Positions 50,547 through 59,851 are shown, counted from the first letter of the stretch. The stretch is 64,000 bases of DNA from JAMXLJ01 sp036558745 (GCA_036558745.1 DATBEZ010000093.1:9840-73839), one strand, 5' to 3'. Translations and numbers: made by a program. Notes: generated by a model not told the origin, from the letters alone.

Positions 50547-51731
50547 TCAGAGCGTCCGGACGATCGCGGCGTCGCCCTGACCACCGCCGCCGCACAGCGC
50601 GGCCGCGCCGGTGCCGCCGCCACGCCGACGGAGCTCGTTGATGATCGTGAGGACGACCCGCGTGCCCGACATCCCGATCGGGTGCCCGAGCGAGATCGCA
50701 CCGCCGTTGACGTTCACGACCTCGTCGGAGATCCCGAGGTCCTCCATCGACGCGATGCCGACCGCGGCGAACGCCTCGTTGAGCTCGAACAGGTCGATGT
50801 CGCTCAAAGACATGCCGGCCTTCGCCAGCGCGGCCTTGATCGCGCCCGACGGCTGGTGCAGCAGGGATGGATCGGGTCCGGCGACCATGCCGAACGCGAC
50901 GAGCTCCGCGAGCGGCGCGACGCCGAGCGCCTCGGCCTTCTTCTTGCTCATGACGATGACCGCGGCCGCGCCGTCGGAGATCTGCGACGCGTTCCCCGCG
51001 GTGATCGCGCCGTCCTTGGAGAACGCGGGACGCAACGACGAGAGCGATTCGGCCGTCGTCCCCGGACGGACGCCTTCGTCGTTCTCGACGAGGATCGGAT
51101 CGCCCTTGCGCTGCTTGACGCTGACGGGCGTGATCTCGTCGGCGAAGCGACCTTCCTTGATCGCGGCGGCGGCGCGCTCGTGGCTCTTCGCCGCGAGCTC
51201 GTCCTGCGCCTCGCGGCTGATGCCGCCGACCTTCCCGCAGTACTGCTCGGTCCCGGCTCCCATGTGGATGGCGTCGAACGCGCACCACAGACCGTCGTTG
51301 ATGAGCGAGTCGACGAGGTCGCCGTTGCCCATGCGGTAGCCGGCGCGCGCCCCGGGGAGGAGGTAGGGCGCGCTCGTCATCGACTCCATCCCGCCGGCCA
51401 CGACGATCTCCGCGTCGCCGGCCTGGATCATCTGGTCGGCCAGGTAGATGGCGTTGATGCCCGAGAGGCACACCTTGTTCACGGTCATCGCGGGCACGCT
51501 CATCGGGACGCCGGCGTTGCCCGCGGCCTGGCGCGCCGTGATCTGGCCCTGGCCGGCCTGGAGGACCTGGCCCATCAGCACGTAGTCGACGGCGTCGGGA
51601 GCGACCCCGGCCCGCTCGAGGGCGGCCTTGATGGCGAGGCCGCCCAGGTCCATGGCGCTGAACGACGCCAGCGCGCCCGAGAGCTTCCCGATCGGCGTAC
51701 GGGCTGACGAGACGATGACGGAGCCGGGCAT
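50547..51731 (-). CDS. Thiolase (acetyl-CoA C-acyltransferase)
   Basis: 394 residues. The nucleophilic Cys88 is in NKVCLSGINAIYLA, the His in NGGAISLGHPIGMSGTRVV, and the last Cys in CGGGGQGDAA; SARTPIGKLSGAL opens the fold. It either condenses two acetyl-CoA to acetoacetyl-CoA or cleaves 3-ketoacyl-CoA. With crotonyl-CoA carboxylase/reductase nearby, a biosynthetic role toward crotonyl-CoA is reasonable but not proven. GGGAGGG lies 7 nt before ATG 51731. It follows the MFS gene with 29 nt between them. Confidence 0.93.
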   Translation of the reverse strand: MPGSVIVSSARTPIGKLSGALASFSAMDLGGLAIKAALERAGVAPDAVDYVLMGQVLQAGQGQITARQAAGNAGVPMSVPAMTVNKVCLSGINAIYLADQMIQAGDAEIVVAGGMESMTSAPYLLPGARAGYRMGNGDLVDSLINDGLWCAFDAIHMGAGTEQYCGKVGGISREAQDELAAKSHERAAAAIKEGRFADEITPVSVKQRKGDPILVENDEGVRPGTTAESLSSLRPAFSKDGAITAGNASQISDGAAAVIVMSKKKAEALGVAPLAELVAFGMVAGPDPSLLHQPSGAIKAALAKAGMSLSDIDLFELNEAFAAVGIASMEDLGISDEVVNVNGGAISLGHPIGMSGTRVVLTIINELRRRGGGTGAAALCGGGGQGDAAIVRTL

Positions 51732-51760
51732 CGTGACCCTCCCTGGGCGCGAACGGCGTG

Positions 51761-53041
51761 TTACCGGATGGTAGCCGCCGCCTCGCCGGCGGGTTCCTGT
51801 CCGCCACGCTCGGCCGCGGCGTCGGCACGGGCCCGGGCCACCGTGGCCGGGTTGACGACCCGGGAGCCGGCCAGGGCGAGGAGGAGCAGGATCCCGCCGG
51901 CCATGAAGAACGGGGCCCGCAGCCCCGCCACCCCGGCGATGACGCCGCCGAGGGCGGCGCCGATCGGCATCGAGCCCCACCCGAGGAACCGGTAGACGCT
52001 GTTCACCCGGCCGAGCAGGTGGTCGGGGATCAGGGTCTGGCGCAACGACACGGTGATCACGTTCCACACCAGCGCCGCCGCCCCGCCGACCGCGCCCATC
52101 ACGCCCACGACGACCGCTTGCGGGAACGCGGCGACGATGATCAGTCCGAGCGCGTTCACCACCACGCCGGCGAGCATCGACGGCGCGTCTCCGAAGCGAG
52201 CCGCGATCCTCGGCGCGAACGCGCTGCCGACGGCGCTGCCGAGCGCGCCCGCGCTGAAGAGCAGGCCGTACCCGGTCTTGCTGACATGCACGGTCTCGAG
52301 CGCGAACAGCACGAAGATCGATCCGGTCGCGGTCTCGACCAACATCCACACGCTCAGCATCAGCGCGAGCGTGCGGAGCAGGCGGTGGTGCCAGAGCCAG
52401 CGCAGGCCTTCCGCGATCTCGTGGCGCAGCCGGGTGCGCGGCGCGTCGCCGACGGGCGCGGCGCGGAACGATCCCGGCATCGTGAACACGAGCAGCGCGG
52501 CGATCAGGAACGACGACGCGTCGAGCACGAACGGCGCCGCGACCGCGGCCGCGAACAGCAACGCGCCGAGCGGCGGCCCCACGAACTCCTCGGTCACCAC
52601 CTGCGCGCCGAACAGCTTGCTGTTCGCCTGCTCGAGCCGGTCGCGGCCGACGACCATCGGCATGATGGCCTGCGCCGCGTTGTCGAAGAGGGTCTGCGCG
52701 GTGCCGAGCAGGAACGCGAGCAGGCACAGCAGCCAGATCGTCACGACGCCGAGCGCGGCCGTGATCGCGAGCGTCACCGCGATCGCGGCCCGGACGAGGT
52801 CGACACTCCACATCACCCGGCGACGGTCGAGGCGGTCGACGAGCGCGCCGCTCACCAGCGCGAACAGCAGCCACGGCAGCCCCTGCGCGAGCGTGACCAG
52901 CGCGACGAGAACCGGGTCTCGCGTGAGCGTGGTCGCGAGCAGTGGAAGGGCGACCAGGCGCACGCCGTCGCCGAGGGTCGACACGGACGCGGCCCACCAG
53001 ATGCGCCAGTACCGGGCGCCGAGCTTCGGCTTCGCGGACAC
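51761..53041 (-). CDS. MFS transporter (EntS/MFS_3-like)
   Basis: 426 residues with 12 membrane helices. WWAASVSTLGDGVRLVALPLLA, ALVSGALVDRLDRRRVMWSVD (motif A) and LPDHLLGRVNSVYRFLGWGSMPIGAALGGVIAG are typical of the transmembrane-secretion-effector group that exports siderophores and macrolides. GTG 53041 is the start; it is divergent from a methyltransferase gene with only 53 bp between. Substrate unknown. Confidence 0.85.
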   Translation of the reverse strand: MSAKPKLGARYWRIWWAASVSTLGDGVRLVALPLLATTLTRDPVLVALVTLAQGLPWLLFALVSGALVDRLDRRRVMWSVDLVRAAIAVTLAITAALGVVTIWLLCLLAFLLGTAQTLFDNAAQAIMPMVVGRDRLEQANSKLFGAQVVTEEFVGPPLGALLFAAAVAAPFVLDASSFLIAALLVFTMPGSFRAAPVGDAPRTRLRHEIAEGLRWLWHHRLLRTLALMLSVWMLVETATGSIFVLFALETVHVSKTGYGLLFSAGALGSAVGSAFAPRIAARFGDAPSMLAGVVVNALGLIIVAAFPQAVVVGVMGAVGGAAALVWNVITVSLRQTLIPDHLLGRVNSVYRFLGWGSMPIGAALGGVIAGVAGLRAPFFMAGGILLLLALAGSRVVNPATVARARADAAAERGGQEPAGEAAATIR

Positions 53042-53082
53042 GGGCCATGGTCGCGCCCGAGGCGGCCGGGCGGAGACGGATC

Positions 53083-53088
53083 TACCTT
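53083..53088 (+). promoter_or_regulatory. -10 box (TACCTT) of the methyltransferase gene
   Basis: TACCTT ends 6 nt before GTG 53095, fixing that start although the frame is open further upstream. Confidence 0.45.
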
Positions 53089-53094
53089 CTGCGG

Positions 53095-53928
53095 GTGGCG
53101 GAAGAGAGGGTGTCGCGTTCGGCGCAAGGCGTGCTGTTCATCCGCGCGCAACTCGCCTCGTTGGGCGTCGTCGACGACACGCTCGCGCGGGAGTTCCTGC
53201 CGACGAACGCGCGGCGGCCGCTCTCGTGGTTGCAGCTACCGGGGTTGTGGCGACTCGCGCGCCGGTCGAGTGGCCCGTATCTCGCGGTGCGCACGATCTT
53301 CTTCGATCGCTTCGTCGAGCAAGCGATCGCGACCGGCACGCGCCAGGTCGTGATCCTGGCCGCCGGGTACGACAGTCGCTCGTGGCGGTTCGCCCGTCCC
53401 GGCGTGTCGTTCTTCGAGGTCGACCGACGGGCGACCCAGGCCGACAAGCGCCGGCGCGCGCCCGCCGGCGGTCCGGTCTACGTCCCCGCGGACGTCACCG
53501 ATGAGCGGCTCGTCGAGCTCCTCGCGGACGCCGGGCTGCGAGCCGACGAACCGACCGCCTACGTCGTCGAGGGTCTGGTCGTGTACCTCGACGAGCGCGA
53601 CGTCGCCGACCTCCTCGCACGGCTGTTCGAATGCTGCCCTGTGGGCAGCCGCCTCGCGGTCAGCTTCGAGGACGGGTTCGAGGACCGGCCGCTCACGCGT
53701 CGCCTCATGACCGCGTACTACCGCGGACGAGAGACGTACCGCTTCCGGCTCCGACGGGAGGACGCTCCGACCTTCGTCTCCGCGGCCGGTTGGGCTGTCG
53801 AGGAGGTCGCTCCGGCTGTGGACCTGGCGCCGACGAGCCTCCACGACACGAGACTGTCGGGCGCGAACGTGAGGAGCGGGCCCTTCTTCGTCGTCGCAAC
53901 CCGACCCGAGCATGGAGCGCCCGGGTAG
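53095..53928 (+). CDS. SAM-dependent methyltransferase, leucine-carboxyl-methyltransferase-like
   Basis: 277 residues. FFDRFVEQAIATGTRQVVILAAGYDSRSWRF is motif I of the LCM/PPM1-related family common in actinobacteria (the TIGR00027 type), with FFEVDRRATQADKR as the acidic SAM-ribose loop and VVEGLVVYLDERDVADLL as motif IV. These proteins O-methylate carboxyls or natural products; the substrate is unknown. GTG start is leaderless by promoter position. It is followed at 21 nt by ccrA, which has its own -10 box. Confidence 0.85.
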   Translation: MAEERVSRSAQGVLFIRAQLASLGVVDDTLAREFLPTNARRPLSWLQLPGLWRLARRSSGPYLAVRTIFFDRFVEQAIATGTRQVVILAAGYDSRSWRFARPGVSFFEVDRRATQADKRRRAPAGGPVYVPADVTDERLVELLADAGLRADEPTAYVVEGLVVYLDERDVADLLARLFECCPVGSRLAVSFEDGFEDRPLTRRLMTAYYRGRETYRFRLRREDAPTFVSAAGWAVEEVAPAVDLAPTSLHDTRLSGANVRSGPFFVVATRPEHGAPG

Positions 53929-53935
53929 GCCCCGC

Positions 53936-53941
53936 TACCGT
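53936..53941 (+). promoter_or_regulatory. -10 box (TACCGT) of ccrA
   Basis: TACCGT ends 8 nt before ATG 53950, just after the methyltransferase stop. Leaderless or near-leaderless transcription is likely. Confidence 0.35.
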
Positions 53942-53949
53942 CTGGGCCC

Positions 53950-55296
53950 ATGACCGAGATCGACGCCATCAGAGACGCCGTCCTCGCGAACGCGCCGGAC
54001 GACGACATCGCCGCGCTCTCGCTCCCCTCGTCGTTTCGCGGCGCGGTCGTGCGCGAGGACGAGCAGGACATGTTCGCCGGCATGCCGTCGGAGGAGAAGG
54101 ACCCGCGCAAGTCGACGCACATCGACGACGTGCCGCTGCCCGAGCTCGCACCCGACGAGGCCTTCGTCGCGGTGATGGCGAGCTCGATCAACTTCAACAC
54201 GGTGTGGACGTCGATCTTCGAGCCGCTGCCGACGTTCCAGTTCCTGAAGCGTCTCGGCAAGGAGAGCACGTGGGCCAAGCGACACGACCAGCCCTTCCAC
54301 GTGATGGGCAGCGACGCGTCCGGCGTCGTCCTTCGCGTCGGGAGCGCGGTCCGCAACTGGAAGCCGGGTGACCGGGTCACCGTGCACTGCAACTTCGTCG
54401 ACGACCAGGACCCGAGCGCACACGACGACTCGATGCTCGCCGCGAACCAGCGCATCTGGGGCTTCGAGTCCAACTACGGAGGCCTGGCCGAGATCGCGCT
54501 CGTCAAGGCCAACCAGCTCATGCCCAAGCCCGCGCACCTCACGTGGGAGGAGGCCGCGGTCAACGCGCTCACCAACTCCACGAGCTACCGCATGATCGTG
54601 AGCCCGAACGGCGCGCAGATGACGCAGGGCCAGACCGTGCTCGTCTGGGGTGCGAGCGGCGGCATCGGGGCGTACGCGTGCCAGTACGTGCTCAACGGGG
54701 GCGGGACACCGGTCGGCGTCGTGTCGTCACCCGAGCGCGCCGCGCTGCTGCACGAGATGGGCGTCGAGCACGTCATCGACCGCAAGGCCGAGGGCTACCG
54801 GTTCTGGAAGGACGACAACACCCAGGACCCGGCCGAGTGGCGTCGCTTTGGCAAGAAGATCCGCGAGCTCGCCGGCACCGACCCCGACATCGTCTTCGAG
54901 CACCCCGGCCGTCAGACGATGGGTGCGTCCGTGTTCGTCGCGAAGCGCGGCGGTCTCATCATCACGTGCGCGGCGACGTCGGGCTACACGATCGAGTACG
55001 ACAACCGCTACCTCTGGATGAACCTCAAGACGATCAAGGGCTGCCACTTCGCCAACTACCGGGAGGCGTGGGAGGCGAACCGGCTCATCGGTGAAGGCAG
55101 GATCCACCCGACGTTGTCGCGGATCTTCTCGCTCGACCAGACCGGCGAGGCCGCGTACGAGGTGCACCACAACCTCCACGAGGGCAAGCTCGGCATCCTC
55201 GTGCTCGCCCCCGAGGAGGGCCTGGGCGTGACCGATCCCGAGATGCGCGAGCGCCTGCTCCCGCAGGTGACCCTCTTCCGCCGCCACCAGGGCTAG
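53950..55296 (+). CDS. ccrA: Crotonyl-CoA carboxylase/reductase
   Basis: 448 residues, standard for the family. It reductively carboxylates crotonyl-CoA to ethylmalonyl-CoA with NADPH, the key step of the ethylmalonyl-CoA pathway and a source of polyketide extender units. N81 (SSINFNTVW), F172-E173 (GFESNYGG) and the NADPH-binding VLVWGASGGIGAYACQYV are present; N81, Phe and Glu are CO2-binding residues in characterised enzymes. Upstream of methylmalonyl-CoA epimerase, with a gap of 7 nt. Together with acyl-CoA carboxylase further on, the region handles C4/C5 branched CoA esters. Confidence 0.96.
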   Translation: MTEIDAIRDAVLANAPDDDIAALSLPSSFRGAVVREDEQDMFAGMPSEEKDPRKSTHIDDVPLPELAPDEAFVAVMASSINFNTVWTSIFEPLPTFQFLKRLGKESTWAKRHDQPFHVMGSDASGVVLRVGSAVRNWKPGDRVTVHCNFVDDQDPSAHDDSMLAANQRIWGFESNYGGLAEIALVKANQLMPKPAHLTWEEAAVNALTNSTSYRMIVSPNGAQMTQGQTVLVWGASGGIGAYACQYVLNGGGTPVGVVSSPERAALLHEMGVEHVIDRKAEGYRFWKDDNTQDPAEWRRFGKKIRELAGTDPDIVFEHPGRQTMGASVFVAKRGGLIITCAATSGYTIEYDNRYLWMNLKTIKGCHFANYREAWEANRLIGEGRIHPTLSRIFSLDQTGEAAYEVHHNLHEGKLGILVLAPEEGLGVTDPEMRERLLPQVTLFRRHQG

Positions 55297-55303
55297 CGAC
55301 ACA

Positions 55304-55720
55304 ATGACTCACATGTTGTTGACGGAGATCGACCACGTCGCGATCGCGGTGAACGACCTCGAGGCCGCGATCGACTACTACCGCGAGACGTACGGATGCG
55401 AGGTCGAGCACCGCGAGGTGGTGGAGAAGGACGGCGTGGAAGAGGCGCTGTTGCGCGTCGCCGACTCCTACATCCAGCTGCTCACCCCGTCGCGCGACGA
55501 CTCGACGGTCGCGAAGTACCTCGCGAACAAGGGCGAGGGCATCCACCACGTCGGTTACCGGGTCGACTCGTGCGCGGAGGCGCTCGAGTCGGTGAAGTCG
55601 CACGGGTTCCGCGTCCTCGACGAGGCGCCGCGTCCGGGCAGCCGCGGGACGACGGTGGCGTTCGTGCACCCGAAGACCGCGTTCGGCACGCTCATCGAGC
55701 TGGTCGAGGAGCCGAAGTAG
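55304..55720 (+). CDS. mce: Methylmalonyl-CoA (ethylmalonyl-CoA) epimerase
   Basis: 138 residues, VOC fold. EIDHVAIAVNDLEAAIDYY (metal His), ESYIQLLTP-type ADSYIQLLTPSRDD (Glu/Gln), EGIHHVGYRVD (His) and TLIELVEEP (Glu) give the usual metal ligands. It interconverts the epimers of methylmalonyl- or ethylmalonyl-CoA. Coupling to ccrA suggests that ethylmalonyl-CoA is a main substrate. ATG 55313 is an alternative start three codons in. Confidence 0.93.
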   Translation: MTHMLLTEIDHVAIAVNDLEAAIDYYRETYGCEVEHREVVEKDGVEEALLRVADSYIQLLTPSRDDSTVAKYLANKGEGIHHVGYRVDSCAEALESVKSHGFRVLDEAPRPGSRGTTVAFVHPKTAFGTLIELVEEPK

Positions 55721-55725
55721 GCGCG

Positions 55726-56583
55726 GTGGCCGCCGTCGCTCTCGACGACGGCCGGACGCTGGCCTACGAGGAGCACGGCGACCCCGACGGTGTGCCCGTC
55801 GTCGTGCTGCACGGCGCGCCCGGTTCACGACGCTTCGTTCCGGACGACGCGACGACGCGCTCGCGCCGCGTCCGCCTCGTCACGTTCGACCGCCCCGGCT
55901 ACGGCGGATCGACCCGTCAGGAGGGGCGCAGCCTGCTCGACACATCGCACGACATCGCGGCGCTCGCCGACGCGTTGGGTCTCGACGACTTCGCGCTCTT
56001 CGGCGTCTCCGCGGGAGGCGCGCACGCGCTCGGCTGCGCGGCGACGCCGTCGCTCGCGGGCCGGTTGAGACGGGTCGGCGTCGCGAGCGGCCCGGCGCCG
56101 CTCGACGAGGTGCCGGGCGCTTGGGACGCGATGCCGCCTCACATGCGGCCCACCGCCGAGATGGCCCGCAGTGATCCCGGCCGTTCCGTTCGCGCGATCG
56201 CCCGCTACATGCAGGGCTGGGTCGACGATCCGCCCAGCTACCTCGGCGACGGTGGCCCCGCACCCGACCGCGCCGTTCTCGCCGACCCGGCCGTGCGCCC
56301 GATGCTGCTCGACGACGTCCACGAGGCGTTCCGCCAGGGAGCGGTCGGCCTCGCCGACGACCTCGTCGCCTCATGGCGCCGCTGGGGCTTCGGCACCGCA
56401 GAGGTCGCACCGGGCGTCCTGCTCTGGCAAGGCGCCCACGACACCCGCGCCGAGCCGGGCCTCCGCTACCTGGCCGGCGCGCTGCCGGGCGCCCGTCTCA
56501 CCGTCTGGCCCGACCAGGGCCACTACGGGATCCTCCCCGAGTGGGGCGCCGTCCTCGACGCACTCCTCGCTCCCGTCGGCTGA
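55726..56583 (+). CDS. Alpha/beta hydrolase
   Basis: 285 residues. Oxyanion segment LHGAPGSRRF, RPGYGGS, nucleophile elbow GVSAGG (Ser at about residue 102), acid residue in LLWQGAHDTRAEP and the final His in WPDQGHYGIL make a complete triad. No family with a known substrate is recognised. GTG 55726 starts 5 nt after the epimerase stop, so it is part of the ccrA operon. It may hydrolyse an ester or CoA thioester. Confidence 0.8.
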   Translation: MAAVALDDGRTLAYEEHGDPDGVPVVVLHGAPGSRRFVPDDATTRSRRVRLVTFDRPGYGGSTRQEGRSLLDTSHDIAALADALGLDDFALFGVSAGGAHALGCAATPSLAGRLRRVGVASGPAPLDEVPGAWDAMPPHMRPTAEMARSDPGRSVRAIARYMQGWVDDPPSYLGDGGPAPDRAVLADPAVRPMLLDDVHEAFRQGAVGLADDLVASWRRWGFGTAEVAPGVLLWQGAHDTRAEPGLRYLAGALPGARLTVWPDQGHYGILPEWGAVLDALLAPVG

Positions 56584-56723
56584 CCGACGCCGAGGCCACG
56601 GACACCGCTGTCCGTGGCCTCGTCGCGTCTGCTGCCGCGCGCGGTCGAGGCGGGTGTCAGTCGTCCGGCACCGCGCCACTACGCTGCTCGCGCGTTCGGC
56701 CACACGCGTAGGGAGCCAACGAC

Positions 56724-58364
56724 ATGGCGGTCGAGGAACACGACATCGAGGGCGCGGAGCTCGCGGCCGCGCAGGGCGAGGGTGCGGCCGGCCCGCCCGT
56801 CGCGCCGCCCATCACGCCGATCGACCAACGTCTCGACGAGCTCGCGAAGCTCCGGGAAGAGGCCTTGCACGCCGGCAGTCCCGCCGCGATCGAGCGCCAG
56901 CACAAGCGCGGCAAGCTCACCGCGCGCGAGCGCCTCGACCTCCTGCTCGACCCAGGATCGTTCGTCGAGCTCGACATGCTGGCCCGGCACCGCGCGCACG
57001 GCTTCGGCATCGAGAACACCCGCCCGCTGACCGACGGCGTGATCACGGGCTGGGGCACGATCGACGGCCGGAAGGTCTTCGTCTTCTCGCAGGACTTCAC
57101 CGTCTTCGGCGGCGCGCTCGGCGAGGTGTTCGCCGACAAGATCCACAAGGTCATGGACCTGGCCGAGTCGGTCGGCGCGCCGATGATCGGGCTCAACGAC
57201 GGCGCGGGCGCGCGCATCCAGGAGGGTGTCGTCTCCCTCGACTCCTACGGCGGCATCTTCTTCCGCAACGTCAAGGCGTCGGGCGTGGTCCCGCAGATCA
57301 GCGTGGTCCTCGGACCGTGCGCGGGTGGAGCGGTCTATTCGCCTGCGATGACCGACTTCATCTTCATGACCAAGGGCACCTCGCACATGTTCATCACGGG
57401 GCCCGACGTCGTGAAGACCGTCACCGGCGAGGACGTCACCCAGGAGGAGCTCGGCGGGGCGATGACGCACGCGTCCAAGTCGGGCGTGGCGACGTTCGTG
57501 TACGACGACGAGCAGACGTGTCTCGAGCAGGTCCGCTACCTGATGTCGTTCCTGCCTTTGAACAACCTCGAGGACCCGCCCTACTACGAGCCCGAGGACG
57601 ACCCCGAGCGTGCCTGCGATTCGCTCATCGACCTGATCCCCGACGCGCCGAACAAGCCTTACGACATGAAGAAGGTCATCACGGAGATCGTCGACGACGG
57701 CGACTTCATGGAGGTACAACCCTTCTTCGCGATGAACATCATCTGCGGCTTCGCGCGCATCGACGGGCGTGCGGTGGGCATCGTCGGCAACCAGCCGCAG
57801 GTCCTCGCGGGCTGTCTCGACATCGACGCGTCGGAGAAGGCGGGTCGGTTCGTCCGCACCTGCGACTCGTTCAACATCCCGTTGGTGACGTTCGTCGACG
57901 TGCCCGGCTTCCTGCCCGGGACCGATCAGGAGTACGGCGGCATCATCCGACACGGGGCGAAGCTGCTCTACGCGTACTGCGAGTCGACGGTGCCGCGGGT
58001 CCAGATCATCACCCGCAAGGCCTACGGCGGCGCCTACGTCGTCATGAACTCGAAGTCGATCGGCGCCGACCTCGCGTACGCGTGGCCGTCGGGCGAGATC
58101 GCCGTCATGGGACCGCAGGGTGCGGTCAACATCATCTTCCGCAAGGAGATCGAGGCCGCGGCCGACACCGAGGTTCGGCGGGCCGAGCTCATCGCCGAGT
58201 ACACCGACCGGTTCGCGAACCCCTACAGCGCGGCCGAACGGGGCTACGTCGACGCCGTCATCGACCCGCGCGAGACCCGTCAGGTGCTCGCGAAGGCGCT
58301 CGAGGTGCTGCGCTCGAAGAAGGAGCGCCTGCCCCAGCGCAAGCACGGGAACGTGCCGCTGTGA
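56724..58364 (+). CDS. Acyl-CoA carboxylase, beta (carboxyltransferase) subunit
   Basis: 546 residues. KRGKLTARERLDLLLDPGSFVELD opens the carboxyltransferase fold; GPCAGGAVYSPAMTDFIFMTKGTS and PGFLPGTDQEYGGIIRHGAKLLYAY are the acyl-CoA and carboxybiotin sites; KAYGGAYVVMNSKSIGADLAYAWPSGEIAVMGPQGAVNI closes it. It carboxylates propionyl-CoA or acetyl-CoA with the biotinylated alpha subunit, which is not in this window. A TACGCT -10 box (56680-56685) and AGGGAG ribosome-binding site precede ATG 56724. It overlaps the epsilon gene by 4 nt. Confidence 0.95.
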   Translation: MAVEEHDIEGAELAAAQGEGAAGPPVAPPITPIDQRLDELAKLREEALHAGSPAAIERQHKRGKLTARERLDLLLDPGSFVELDMLARHRAHGFGIENTRPLTDGVITGWGTIDGRKVFVFSQDFTVFGGALGEVFADKIHKVMDLAESVGAPMIGLNDGAGARIQEGVVSLDSYGGIFFRNVKASGVVPQISVVLGPCAGGAVYSPAMTDFIFMTKGTSHMFITGPDVVKTVTGEDVTQEELGGAMTHASKSGVATFVYDDEQTCLEQVRYLMSFLPLNNLEDPPYYEPEDDPERACDSLIDLIPDAPNKPYDMKKVITEIVDDGDFMEVQPFFAMNIICGFARIDGRAVGIVGNQPQVLAGCLDIDASEKAGRFVRTCDSFNIPLVTFVDVPGFLPGTDQEYGGIIRHGAKLLYAYCESTVPRVQIITRKAYGGAYVVMNSKSIGADLAYAWPSGEIAVMGPQGAVNIIFRKEIEAAADTEVRRAELIAEYTDRFANPYSAAERGYVDAVIDPRETRQVLAKALEVLRSKKERLPQRKHGNVPL

Positions 58365-58612
58365 CGACCTCTGCACGTCAGCCCGGTCCGGTGTTGCGGT
58401 CGATCTCGCCCGAGGCGACGCCGGAGGAGGTCGCGGCGATCGTCGCCGCGGTCGGCATGCTCACCCGGTCGCGTGTCGTCGCCGAGCCGCCCGCGGACCC
58501 CTACCGCCTCGACGCATGGGTGCATGTGTCGCGCCTGTCCGCGCACCGCGCCGGGTTCCAACGGGGCCAGTGGCGGCTCTACGGCCGCATCGGCCGTCGC
58601 GCGCGGGCCTGA
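58361..58612 (+). CDS. Acyl-CoA carboxylase epsilon subunit
   Basis: 83 residues. PVLRSISPEATPEEVAAIVAAVGML is the signature of the small epsilon subunit that stabilises actinobacterial acyl-CoA carboxylase complexes, and the tail has the usual WRLYGRIGR-type basic end. GTG 58361 overlaps the beta-subunit TGA (GTGA), showing translational coupling. Confidence 0.88.
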   Translation: MTTSARQPGPVLRSISPEATPEEVAAIVAAVGMLTRSRVVAEPPADPYRLDAWVHVSRLSAHRAGFQRGQWRLYGRIGRRARA

Positions 58613-58618
58613 GCCACC

Positions 58619-59746
58619 GTGCACGGCCCGGGCGCGGTGCATGACGCCGAGGTCATGACCGTCGGACCCGACGAGGTCGTGGTCACGTTCGTTACCGAAC
58701 CCGGCGTCGAGGTCGTCACCCGTGTCGGCGACCGTGAAATCACGACGACGGGCCCGAACCATCGTGCGCGCGCCACAGGCCTGACCCCGGCGACGACATA
58801 CGACATCGACGTCGAAGGCGTCGCGCACGACGCGTACCTTCCGTCGCAGGTGACCACGCTCGACGTTCCGCCCGGACCGCTGCTCGCGACCGTCGCGACC
58901 GTCAACGACGTGCACTTCGGCGAGGTCGAGTGCGGCAGGGTCGGTGACGTCGATCCCGAGGAGCTCGGACCCGTGTTGCGCAGCGCCCCGGGTGAGCTCC
59001 CGTATCCCGAGGTCATGAACCGCGCCGCCATCGGGGAGATCGAGGCCCTCGCGCCCGACGCGGTGATCGCGAAGGGCGATCTCACGAACCTCGGCACGGA
59101 GGAGGAGTACGGCGCGTTCCTCGACGCGTACGGGCGGCTGGGGCCGCATCTGCACCACGTGCGCGGCAACCACGACGCGATGATCGACCCGGGGCTCGCG
59201 GTGCAGGATGCGCCGTACGCGGTCGAGCTCGGCGGCGTGACGCTCGCGGTGATCGACACCGTGATCCCCCGTCTCGAACGCGGTCGTGTCGGGACGGAGC
59301 AGCTCGCATGGCTCGACGAGCTGGGCCGGAACGCGACCGGTCCGGTGTTCGTGTTCGGCCACCACCACTGCTGGAACGTCGAGAGCGCCGACCGCAACCC
59401 CACGTACTTCGGCATCGCGCCCGACGACAGCGACCGTCTCGTCGACGTGGTCGCCCGCCACGACGCGATCGTCGGCTACTTCGCCGGGCACACGCACCGG
59501 AACCGTGTGCGCCGTTTCGCCCGCACCGGTCCCGTGCCCTTCGTCGAGATCGGCGCGACCAAGGACTATCCGGGCTGTTGGGCGGAGTACCGCGTGCACG
59601 AAGGTGGCTACACGCAGATCGTGCGCCGGATCGCGTCACCCGACGCGCTCGCCTGGACCGAGCGCACCCGGCCGATGTTCGCGGGGCTCTATCGCGACTA
59701 CGCGCTCGGTCCGCTCGCAGCCCGAGGGTTCACGGTCCGCTTCTGA
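58619..59746 (+). CDS. Calcineurin-like metallophosphoesterase with fibronectin-like N-terminus
   Basis: 375 residues. A beta-rich N-terminal domain of about 85 residues (GPDEVVVTFVTEPGVEVVTRVGD ... PATTYDIDVEG) resembles a fibronectin III module. The metal ligands of the phosphoesterase follow in order: DVHFGE, KGDLTNLG, RGNHDAMID, FGHHHCW and FAGHTHRN. It hydrolyses a phosphomonoester or diester; no signal peptide is visible. GTG start 6 nt after the epsilon gene, so it may be co-transcribed with the carboxylase. Confidence 0.85.
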   Translation: MHGPGAVHDAEVMTVGPDEVVVTFVTEPGVEVVTRVGDREITTTGPNHRARATGLTPATTYDIDVEGVAHDAYLPSQVTTLDVPPGPLLATVATVNDVHFGEVECGRVGDVDPEELGPVLRSAPGELPYPEVMNRAAIGEIEALAPDAVIAKGDLTNLGTEEEYGAFLDAYGRLGPHLHHVRGNHDAMIDPGLAVQDAPYAVELGGVTLAVIDTVIPRLERGRVGTEQLAWLDELGRNATGPVFVFGHHHCWNVESADRNPTYFGIAPDDSDRLVDVVARHDAIVGYFAGHTHRNRVRRFARTGPVPFVEIGATKDYPGCWAEYRVHEGGYTQIVRRIASPDALAWTERTRPMFAGLYRDYALGPLAARGFTVRF

Positions 59747-59822
59747 TCGTCCACAAGGGGCGATTCGGCCGGTTCGCGCCGCCGTCTGTTCGCGCTCCGA
59801 GTGGTCGTGCGGACGCGTACTG

Positions 59823-59851
59823 TTGGATATCCAACGGTGGTTGGATAAGTT
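59823..59851 (+). promoter_or_regulatory. Promoter with palindrome upstream of the GGDEF-EAL gene
   Basis: TTGGAT (59823-59828) and TAAGTT (59846-59851) are exactly 17 bp apart. The -35 box starts a perfect 12-bp palindrome, TTGGATATCCAA (59823-59834), and TTGGATA recurs at 59841-59847, so a regulator could bind across the promoter. About 105 nt of leader follow. Confidence 0.6.

Noticed and set aside
51732..53048. Upstream extension of the thiolase frame, which would give an 833-residue protein
   Set aside because: The thiolase begins cleanly at ATG 51731 with a ribosome-binding site; upstream codons are another frame of the MFS gene.
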